Of a stretch of 18,727 bases of DNA, positions 5,573 through 11,991 are shown one piece after another; the first letter of the stretch is position 1; every line of letters starts with the position of its first letter. The translations under genes and the position numbers were made by a program. Below the pieces are notes generated by a model. The model was not told the origin of the DNA. It made no database searches and worked only from the letters and a program-made list of their open reading frames with translations. Source of the DNA: Nitrososphaerota archaeon (GTDB taxonomy: Archaea; Thermoproteota; Nitrososphaeria; Nitrososphaerales; Gagatemarchaeaceae); NCBI GenBank assembly GCA_005877185.1, contig VBPQ01000007.1:1-18727 (forward strand). The letters are read 5' to 3'.

Positions 5573-7209
5573 AGCCTGCCAAGGTCTTCAAGATAAGCGA
5601 CGTCCTCGTGAAGTCGCAGTTGAGGTCCGCGAGGAGCGGGAGGTTCTCGGGGAGTTTCCTCAATCGCCCGGCGGCCGTGGTGCTCATCGACGCAATCGCC
5701 TTTACAGTTTCCGCGACCATCGTCTCCAGATTTGTTTCGGCCTTCCCGTTTATCCCGGGATTCTCACTCGCAACCATCGCCCGTGAGACGCTGATCTTCC
5801 TTCCCGCCTTGCTCCCTCCGATGATCTTCGTAGCGAGCCTTCTATTCGAGCTGAACGTCTCGTCCAAATTCGCCGCGAGCGACACCATGAACTGGCTGCC
5901 TGTGTCGCAGAGCGAGTACGTGACTGCATCTGCCCTCTCAATCTGCTTCGTCTATTCCATACTGCCCGCGCTCGCCTTCGGGGTGACACTCCCCATCGCA
6001 GGGAGTCAGGGGCTGCTCCCAGTCTGGGTCCTTGCGGCTCTGTTGAGCATCCTGGCGCTGTTCACTGGAGCACTCCTTGTCGAGATTCTCAGAGCGACCC
6101 TGAACAGGGTCTCAACGTCGGCGATGGGGAGGGCCCGTCGAGGCGCCCTTCTCGTGAGGCTGGCCATCTCGATTACCGTGATCGTAATCTTCCAGTTCTT
6201 TTTCAATCCTCTCGCCCTTCTCGGCCTCTTAACATTCTTCAGTAGAGATGCCGCGGCGTCGTTCCTCGTTCCGTTCCTCTGGCCGTCGTCGGTCGTGAGG
6301 GAGGCTCTCGATGGTCAAGCGCTGTGGTTGCTCGCCTTCGCTGGGCTCTCCGTGGGCTTCGCGGGATTCATGACCTGGGCCGCCGTGAGGGTCAGGTCTA
6401 GGTTCTGGTCGCCCTCCCCCGTGTCGGTGACGGTCTCGCACGGGGAGTACACGCCGTCGAGCGGCGCCCTTCAGGGCTTCGGCTTCTCCGCGGTCGAGTC
6501 GGCCCTGATCAGGAAGGACCTGAAGGGGCTGACAAGGAGGAGGGAGATGGTCCCTTTCCTCGCGATACCGTTCGTCATGACGGCCGCCTTCCTTCTCCCC
6601 CAGTTCACCGGCGTGGGCGGGGCGCGGGGGGCATCATCGGGGGCGGTAGGCTTTCCCCTGCTCCTCGTCGGGGGAATCTTCGCGCTCATCTTCTCGAGCG
6701 TCAGCATAGGGCAGGAGGGGAAGGCGATAGCGAACATCTACGCTCTGCCGGTCACTCCGAGGCAGTACCTAAGGGCGAAGGCGGCCCTCGGATTGACCTT
6801 CGCGCTCGCAGCCACGGCGGTAATGGTGATTGTCACCTCCGTAATCCTCGGGCTCGGGGAGAGGGAGATTCTCTCGGTCCTGATATTAGCACCCGCCGTC
6901 GCGGTGGAGGAGACATTCATCGGGCTGGGGTTCGGGTCGAGGTTCCCAGACTTCTCCGAGAGGCCGAGACCCAGGTTTGTGAGGCCAGTCGGGATGCTTG
7001 TCGCATTTCCCACGGGAGTGGCAATAATGCTCGCGACGATCTCCCCAGTCTTCGTTTCCTTGATCGCCTGGAGCGCAGCCGTCGACATCGACTCGCTCTA
7101 CACGATACTGACGGCGGCGGCTCTCATCTTCTCCGTCGCCGTCTCGCTGCTCGCCTATCGCTGGGCCAGGGGAGGGATAGTCAGCCTGCTCCGAGAACTC
7201 GAGGTCTAG
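5569..7209 (+). CDS. ABC-2 type transporter permease, large archaeal form
   Basis: This 546-residue polytopic protein has about ten to twelve hydrophobic segments. The first follows a cytoplasmic N-terminus (KVFKISDVLVKSQLRSAR). A mid-protein cytoplasmic segment reads SALIRKDLKGLTRRREMVPF, and ALPVTPRQYLRAKAALG is the coupling-type loop found in exporters whose two membrane halves are in one chain. Its GTG start at 5569 overlaps the stop of the ATPase gene, so it is the membrane partner of that ATPase. The length is about twice that of a simple ABC-2 permease, so one chain may supply both half-channels; this is inference. Substrate unknown. The stop at 7209 faces a convergent exporter across a G-rich gap. 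Confidence 0.88.
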   Translation: MKPAKVFKISDVLVKSQLRSARSGRFSGSFLNRPAAVVLIDAIAFTVSATIVSRFVSAFPFIPGFSLATIARETLIFLPALLPPMIFVASLLFELNVSSKFAASDTMNWLPVSQSEYVTASALSICFVYSILPALAFGVTLPIAGSQGLLPVWVLAALLSILALFTGALLVEILRATLNRVSTSAMGRARRGALLVRLAISITVIVIFQFFFNPLALLGLLTFFSRDAAASFLVPFLWPSSVVREALDGQALWLLAFAGLSVGFAGFMTWAAVRVRSRFWSPSPVSVTVSHGEYTPSSGALQGFGFSAVESALIRKDLKGLTRRREMVPFLAIPFVMTAAFLLPQFTGVGGARGASSGAVGFPLLLVGGIFALIFSSVSIGQEGKAIANIYALPVTPRQYLRAKAALGLTFALAATAVMVIVTSVILGLGEREILSVLILAPAVAVEETFIGLGFGSRFPDFSERPRPRFVRPVGMLVAFPTGVAIMLATISPVFVSLIAWSAAVDIDSLYTILTAAALIFSVAVSLLAYRWARGGIVSLLRELEV

Positions 7210-7210
7210 C

Positions 7211-7232
7211 GGGCGGGCGGGCGGGCGGGGGG
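7211..7232 (+). repeat. G-tract array (GGGC repeats) between convergent genes
   Basis: Four GGGC units followed by six G fill nearly the whole 24-base gap between two convergent stop codons. Five G-tracts with one-base loops match the pattern of a very stable G-quadruplex on the plus strand. A role as roadblock or terminator between convergent transcripts is inference. Confidence 0.7.
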
Positions 7233-7233
7233 T

Positions 7234-8355
7234 CTACTTCTCCTTCCAAACGGTGACCTTGGCGCCTAGGAGGACGAAGATGACTGCAAGAGCCGAGACC
7301 ACCAGCATGTTCGTCAGGGCGGCAGAGTAGTTGCCCAGGATCATCGAGTCCCTCAGACCGTCGGAGAAGTAGGTGAGAGGAAGCACTCGAGCAAAGGACT
7401 GTAGGAAGGAGGGCATTATGTCCACAGGCCAGTACGTCCCCGAGAGGAACATCATCGGGAAGGCGATTGCGTTACCCAGCCCCGATGCCGCTTCAGGGTC
7501 CTTCACCAGCCCCGCGAGAGTCATCCCAATCCCGGAGAAGAGGATCGCTCCGAACACAAGTGCGGCAATCGTGTAGCCATCCAGCGTGACGTTTGATTGG
7601 TATGCCACCTTGGCGAGTGTTATCATCACCAGAGCCAGCAGCAGGGCGAGGACCGCCTGGCTGAGGACGTTGCCGACTATCCACTCGTACTTTCTCAGGG
7701 GCGTAGCCGAGAGCCTCTTCGTCACTCCGCTCCTCCTGAATTCGCTCGCTATGCTCGTCAGCCCGATAACCCCGTTCGTCATCATGAATGCCGCCGTGAG
7801 GCCCGGCACGTAGAAGTCCACGTTCTTCAGAGCTCTAGCCGAGGAGGATTCGTGGGAGAGACCGACCACGGGACGCGCTCCAGCCAGCTGGAAGTTGATT
7901 CCATTCGCCACGTCTGAGATGACCCCGCCAACGACGGGACCCAGCTGGTCCGCGGGGGAAGAGATGTAAGTCACATTCACGGGGAGGCCCCTCGATACGT
8001 TGGCCCCGAAACCGCTGGGGATTACGAGGACCCTCGGGTTGCCACCGAAGAAGCTGGAGTGACTCTGGATGAAGGTGGTGACGTTGACAGAAGGCGCCAG
8101 GATCGGGCTGTTCACGACGACGACCTTCGTTGAGTTGAGGGCGCCAATGAAAATCAGGGAGAGGCAGGTCGGAGAACCCAGACAAGCGTCTTTGTTCTGG
8201 ACGTAGAGCGTATAGCCACCCGAGTTCGTGTTTCCGAAGATGCTTCCGAAGACGAGGAGGAACATCACCGGGAAGAGGAAGCTGAAGAAGAGCCCGCTCC
8301 TGCTTCTGAGCCAGTTGAGAGTTATAGCCTTGAAGATCGCGGTGATCCGGCTCAC
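7234..8355 (-). CDS. ABC-2 type transporter permease
   Basis: This 373-residue membrane subunit has the standard architecture. The N-terminus includes LNWLRSRSGLFFSFLFPVMF, a first helix to about residue 42. A long Asn/Ser/Thr-rich external domain spans about residues 43-185. Five helices follow from FYVPGLTAAFMMTNGVIG onward. The family block MMFLSGTYWPVDIMPSFLQS, followed by LPLTYFSDGLRD, is clear. The GTG start overlaps the stop of the upstream ATPase gene (GTGA), so the pair is translationally coupled. It resembles DrrB-type drug or lipid exporters, but the cargo cannot be deduced. Confidence 0.93.
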   Translation of the reverse strand: MSRITAIFKAITLNWLRSRSGLFFSFLFPVMFLLVFGSIFGNTNSGGYTLYVQNKDACLGSPTCLSLIFIGALNSTKVVVVNSPILAPSVNVTTFIQSHSSFFGGNPRVLVIPSGFGANVSRGLPVNVTYISSPADQLGPVVGGVISDVANGINFQLAGARPVVGLSHESSSARALKNVDFYVPGLTAAFMMTNGVIGLTSIASEFRRSGVTKRLSATPLRKYEWIVGNVLSQAVLALLLALVMITLAKVAYQSNVTLDGYTIAALVFGAILFSGIGMTLAGLVKDPEAASGLGNAIAFPMMFLSGTYWPVDIMPSFLQSFARVLPLTYFSDGLRDSMILGNYSAALTNMLVVSALAVIFVLLGAKVTVWKEK

Positions 8356-9281
8356 TTCGCCTCTCCCTCCGCCGTTATCCTGAAACCCGCCAGCTTGAGA
8401 AACACCTCCTCTATCGTCGGGGAGCGCAGAGCCATCTCGACCTTGAGTCCCCTTTCAGAGAGAGCGTTCAGGGCGACCTCGACATCCCTAGTCTGGGTGT
8501 AAGGGAGCAAGACGTCGCCGTTGTTAGCGGCGACGTTATCGAAATATCTTCTGAGAGTTCCAAAGACCGCATCTCCGCCCTTCGTGAAGACTATTGTCCT
8601 TTCTCCACCGTATGTCTTGATGAGTTCACCGGGAGTCCCGATGGCCGCTATCTTCCCCTTCACGATCATCGCAATCCTGTCGGCGAGTTCCTGTGCCTCC
8701 TCCATGTAATGAGTCGTGAGGAAGACGGTCTTCCCCTTCCCCCTCAGCCCCCTTATGACTTCCCAGGTAGCCCTCCTCACCTCGGGGTCGAGACCTGTGG
8801 TCGGCTCGTCGAGGAAGACGAGGTCCGGATTGTTGACGAGAGCCGCGGCAACTCCGACCCTCTGCTTCAGCCCCCCTGAAAGCGCATCAAACCTGACCTT
8901 GGCTTTCTCTTGCAACCCGAAGACCTCGATTAGCTCCTTCACGCTCGCTGGATTGTCATACATGGCTGCGAAGAGTTCGAGGTTCTCACGAGCTGTCAGC
9001 CTGCGCAGCGCGTTGAAATCTTGAGGCAGGACGCCTATCCTTTTCTTGATTCGCTCGGTCCCTCGGGCGTCTGCTACGTTTTCTCCGAGGACTGTGACCT
9101 CGCCTGAGGTCAACGGACGGAGGCATTCCAGAATCTCGACCGTCGTCGTCTTGCCCGCTCCGTTTGGGCCCAGGAACGCGAAGATTTCGCCAGGCTGGAC
9201 TTCGAAGGAGATGTCGTTGACGGCTACGAGGTCGCCGTATCTCTTCACGAGACGCTGCACCTTGACGGTCGACTCGCCCAT
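8352..9281 (-). CDS. ABC transporter ATP-binding protein (DrrA-like)
   Basis: This 309-residue ATPase has all motifs intact: Walker A GPNGAGKTT (38-46), a Q-loop in GVLPQDF, signature LSGGLKQR, Walker B LVFLDEPTTGLDP and the switch His in LTTHYMEE. After the nucleotide-binding domain there is a roughly 85-residue C-terminal extension typical of DrrA/CcmA-type exporters, ending in SPTIEEVFLKLAG. It powers the permease encoded immediately downstream. The ATG at 9281 lies 27-35 bases from a TATA element shared with the divergent CBS gene, and there is no Shine-Dalgarno, so it is probably leaderless. Confidence 0.95.
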   Translation of the reverse strand: MGESTVKVQRLVKRYGDLVAVNDISFEVQPGEIFAFLGPNGAGKTTTVEILECLRPLTSGEVTVLGENVADARGTERIKKRIGVLPQDFNALRRLTARENLELFAAMYDNPASVKELIEVFGLQEKAKVRFDALSGGLKQRVGVAAALVNNPDLVFLDEPTTGLDPEVRRATWEVIRGLRGKGKTVFLTTHYMEEAQELADRIAMIVKGKIAAIGTPGELIKTYGGERTIVFTKGGDAVFGTLRRYFDNVAANNGDVLLPYTQTRDVEVALNALSERGLKVEMALRSPTIEEVFLKLAGFRITAEGEAK

Positions 9282-9307
9282 CTGTTCGTTTCCCGGAATT
9301 CGCTTGG

Positions 9308-9316
9308 TATATTAAA
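9308..9316. promoter_or_regulatory. Single TATA element between divergent leaderless genes
   Basis: TATATTAAA is the only AT-rich element in the 57 bases between the divergent start codons at 9281 and 9339. It lies 23-31 bases before the plus start and 27-35 before the minus start, which suggests that one element, or two overlapping ones, serves both genes. Confidence 0.6.
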
Positions 9317-9338
9317 GGCTCGCCGATGACTTCTCCCA

Positions 9339-9794
9339 ATGTCTCTTGAAGAACTTGTGAAAGACGTCATGGAGAAGAATGTTCAGACCGTAGACCTCGA
9401 CGCGAGTGCGAAGAAGAGCGCCGCCGTAATGGGGAAGAAGGGGATCGGGTCCCTCGTCGTAGTTCAGGGGGGTACGGCCGTCGGAATAGTCACGGAGAGA
9501 GATTTGGTTTCGAGAGTAATCGCCGACGGATTGGACCCCGCGAAGGTTCTGGTGAGGGACATAATGTCTACCCCCCTAATCACGATCCAGCCCGATGCGA
9601 AGATAGCGGAGGCTGCCAGGCTGATGAACGAGTACAAGATCAGGCGGGTCGTCGTCACCGCGGCTGACGGCTCTCTGGCGGGGATAGTCACGGCGAGCGA
9701 CTTGGCGAGGGTGCTGGCGGAACGGAAGGATTACTCGGATATGACCCTGAACGCTATCGCCAGAGCGAGTCCTGACAAGGGCCCCTACCAGTAG
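9339..9794 (+). CDS. Two-CBS-domain protein
   Basis: This 151-residue cytosolic protein is composed almost entirely of a CBS pair (Bateman module). CBS1 covers roughly residues 8-63 (VKDVMEKNVQTVDLDAS, GIGSLVVV, VGIVTERDLVSRV). CBS2 covers about 72-130 (VRDIMSTPLITIQPDAKIAE, IRRVVVT, AGIVTASDLARVLAE). Such modules bind adenosine nucleotides and act as energy or redox sensors for partner proteins; the TERD and TASD segments are the usual ligand-contact positions. No output domain is fused, so it presumably regulates another protein. It diverges from the ABC exporter with a shared TATA element and converges on hsp20 with a four-base gap. Confidence 0.93.
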   Translation: MSLEELVKDVMEKNVQTVDLDASAKKSAAVMGKKGIGSLVVVQGGTAVGIVTERDLVSRVIADGLDPAKVLVRDIMSTPLITIQPDAKIAEAARLMNEYKIRRVVVTAADGSLAGIVTASDLARVLAERKDYSDMTLNAIARASPDKGPYQ

Positions 9795-9798
9795 CCCG

Positions 9799-10386
9799 CT
9801 ACTCGACCTTCACCCTTACACCCGCTCCCTTCGCGGATTTCAGGGGCAGTGTTATCTCGAGGATCCCGTTGTTGTAAGTCGACTTCGCTTCCTCCGGCCT
9901 CACCAGCCCCGGCAGGTCCAGCTCCTTGTAGTACTTTCTGTTCTCAGTGTCGACCGAGATGATCACCCTCTGCTCGTTTACCGTCACGTCGATGTCCTCT
10001 CGCCGAACGCCAGGGATCTCAGCGATAAGCTTCACATCCCTATCCGAGGAGACTACGTCGATAAGCGGTTCCCTCCTGTCCTGGATCTCCTTCCACGGTT
10101 GAGTCCCGCCTCTCTTCACGTTGCCGAACTCCCTCACCACCGGCTTCCCGTCAGGTCCTATAGTGACTGAGTAACCGTAGACGATCGGGCCAATCTCCTT
10201 TCTGGTGCTCCCGTCAGAAAGCTTCCTCTCCCTGACGAGGTTCTTCGGCACATCCTTCTCTATGTTCTTGAAATGATCTGCGAAAGACCGCTCGATCTCT
10301 CTTATCATCTCGTCCATCTCCGAGAGGGGCCAAGGACCGAAGGGCATCTTCCTCTGCCACCTCTTCAGCCAGTCATCCGGCTCCAT
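9799..10386 (-). CDS. Hsp20/alpha-crystallin family small heat shock protein
   Basis: The protein has 195 residues. The alpha-crystallin domain occupies about residues 106-182: EPLIDVVSSDRDVKLIAEIPG, VRREDIDV, YYKELDLPG and the signature YNNGILEITLPL. The C-terminal VRVKVE is a weak form of the I-x-I tail that docks on neighbouring subunits. The long N-terminal part includes IGPIVYGYSVTIGPDGKP and VVREFGNV, a block I associate with archaeal Hsp20. It is an ATP-independent holdase that forms oligomers in the cytoplasm. The ATG at 10386 has an AT-rich element TTAAAGATTAAAG 23-35 bases upstream, so it is probably leaderless. It is divergent from the HtpX-like protease, suggesting a stress-related pair. 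Confidence 0.95.
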   Translation of the reverse strand: MEPDDWLKRWQRKMPFGPWPLSEMDEMIREIERSFADHFKNIEKDVPKNLVRERKLSDGSTRKEIGPIVYGYSVTIGPDGKPVVREFGNVKRGGTQPWKEIQDRREPLIDVVSSDRDVKLIAEIPGVRREDIDVTVNEQRVIISVDTENRKYYKELDLPGLVRPEEAKSTYNNGILEITLPLKSAKGAGVRVKVE

Positions 10387-10408
10387 GCATCGGGTGAGGG
10401 TGGGGGTG

Positions 10409-10421
10409 GCTTTAATCTTTA
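10409..10421 (-). promoter_or_regulatory. TATA-like element of hsp20
   Basis: TTAAAGATTAAAG on minus lies 23-35 bases before the ATG at 10386. It is the only AT-rich stretch near this start. Confidence 0.45.
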
Positions 10422-10462
10422 ACGCTCTCTCCTTCGAAAGGTTTTTACGAGCCGGAGCATCG

Positions 10463-11395
10463 TTGCGGATTCGTCGGTTTACCTTGTCGGCATCCTCCTA
10501 CCTGCGAATCACGGCCCTGTTTGGGGTGTTGACGGGACTGCTGCTGGTACTGGGATACATAGTCGGCCTTTACCTCGGCAACCCATACCTCTTTACGGGG
10601 CTGGCTCTTGTCCTCGCAGCCGTCTTCAACTTCTTCTCCTACTACTACAGCGATTCGATTGTCATCAGGATGAGCCGGGCGAAGATCATCCAGGAGAGCG
10701 ATAACCCGACCCTCTTCCGGGTGGTGCGAGAGGTCTCCCAGAAAGCGGGGATGCCCATGCCGAAGGTAGGCATAGTCGAGTCGGCTCAGCCGAACGCCTT
10801 CGCGACGGGGAGAGGGCCTGAGAAGGCCGTGGTCTGCGCGACCTCAGGAATCCTGAGGACGCTGACACCCGACGAGCTTAAGGTTGTTATAGCCCACGAA
10901 ATCGGGCACGTGATTCACAGGGACGTCCTGATGTCGAGCATCGCCGCAACGATGGCGGGAGCGATAGCATACATCGGAAACATCGCATTCTACTCGATGT
11001 GGTTTGGCGGATTCGGTGGGAACAGGAACAGGCAGGGGAACGGCTCCCTCATCCTTCTCCTGGTGGCTGCGATCCTAATCCCACTCGGCGCGACATTCGT
11101 GCAGGTGGGGATAAACAGGGACGACGAATACAACGCGGATGAGTACGGGGCGAAGCTGACTCGCAATCCGGGAGGCCTGATTTCGGCTCTCGAAAAGATA
11201 AGCTCGAAGGTGGAGACGAAGAGCTTCTCAGGCAATCAGAATAACAGCCCCTCGCCGGCGACCGCCTCGCTCTGGATAGTCAACCCTTTCAAGGGCCACT
11301 CGCTCCTGGAAATCTTTTCTACTCACCCTTCGCTCGCACACAGGGTCGAGAGGCTGAAGAAGGTCGCGAGAGACCTAAACATCTACGTGCCCTAG
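10463..11395 (+). CDS. htpX: HtpX-like M48 family membrane zinc metalloprotease
   Basis: The protein is about 310 residues and matches HtpX. Two N-terminal helices (ITALFGVLTGLLLVLGYIVG and LFTGLALVLAAVFNFF) are followed by an M48 domain. The zinc-binding HEIGH (at 10895-10909) lies in VVIAHEIGHVIHRD, and the third ligand Glu is in NRDDEYNADEYGAK. A third and fourth helix lie between them, and FSTHPSLAHRVERLK closes the domain. HtpX degrades misfolded membrane proteins with its active site facing the cytoplasm. The frame is open back to an ATG at 10385, but that would overlap the hsp20 start and add residues unlike the family. TTG codons at 10463 and 10484 fit better, and 10463 is a guess. 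Its stop shares a CTAG with the convergent gene. Confidence 0.9.
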   Translation: MRIRRFTLSASSYLRITALFGVLTGLLLVLGYIVGLYLGNPYLFTGLALVLAAVFNFFSYYYSDSIVIRMSRAKIIQESDNPTLFRVVREVSQKAGMPMPKVGIVESAQPNAFATGRGPEKAVVCATSGILRTLTPDELKVVIAHEIGHVIHRDVLMSSIAATMAGAIAYIGNIAFYSMWFGGFGGNRNRQGNGSLILLLVAAILIPLGATFVQVGINRDDEYNADEYGAKLTRNPGGLISALEKISSKVETKSFSGNQNNSPSPATASLWIVNPFKGHSLLEIFSTHPSLAHRVERLKKVARDLNIYVP

Positions 11396-11829
11396 CGTCT
11401 TTCTGAGAAGAGCCTCAACAGTCCCAGAAGGGCTACAAGGGTGAGGAACTCGTCCGGAGTCTCCCCCTTCCTGGATTCTGGAGTCGTCTCGTATTTTGTG
11501 GGCGGAGAAAGAAGAGTCAGCGTTGGAAAGAGAGTCGAGGGGAAGACCGCCGCGGTCGCGGAGGTCTGGCTCATTTCTGTCAACCGCTGCTGCGGAGGGG
11601 GGACTTGAGGCTCGGGCGCCTTCGCCATCTGCATCGGTGGGGGAGTCACTCTTGCCTGGGGGGTGGGGCGAGGGGGGGAAGGCTGTCTTTGCGGAATCCT
11701 GGTCCCTCTCCGAGTCGGGAGAGCTGCCGCGACCAACAAGATGACCCCGAAGAACGCGATGAAGAGAGACCCGGTCGCGGCCCCCGCGATTATTAGGAGT
11801 ACTGCGAAGAAGAGGAGGCCGAGGTTCAA
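11392..11829 (-). CDS. Proline-rich membrane protein, unknown function
   Basis: This 145-residue protein begins with two close hydrophobic segments (LGLLFFAVLLIIAGAATG and LFIAFFGVILLVAAALP). A basic junction, TRRGTRIPQRQ, leads into a Pro/Gln-rich linker of about 45 residues (PSPPRPTPQARVTPPP and similar). The C-terminus contains a short hydrophobic stretch, FLTLVALLGLLRLF. No known domain is recognised. The linker looks disordered, as in membrane-tethered scaffolds. The TTG start at 11829 is supported by a TTAATAGT box at 11853-11860, 24-31 bases upstream, and a leaderless mRNA is likely. It converges on htpX with overlapping stop codons. The frame shows a consistent membrane pattern, so I judge it real. 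Confidence 0.6.
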   Translation of the reverse strand: MNLGLLFFAVLLIIAGAATGSLFIAFFGVILLVAAALPTRRGTRIPQRQPSPPRPTPQARVTPPPMQMAKAPEPQVPPPQQRLTEMSQTSATAAVFPSTLFPTLTLLSPPTKYETTPESRKGETPDEFLTLVALLGLLRLFSERR

Positions 11830-11852
11830 CCGACCGTGCTTCCCCTCAACGG

Positions 11853-11860
11853 ACTATTAA
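11853..11860 (-). promoter_or_regulatory. TATA box of the proline-rich membrane protein
   Basis: TTAATAGT on minus lies 24-31 bases before the TTG at 11829, supporting that start. Confidence 0.5.
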
Positions 11861-11991
11861 CCGTTCACGGTGGTTTGCATCCACCGCGGAAACCTTGTGG
11901 CGAGGAGAGAAAACCCGGAAGGAGAATCTTCCAGCAGACGAACCGGAAAATAAATCTTTCGAGAGTGAGAGTCGATGGCTCGAAGAGCTAA

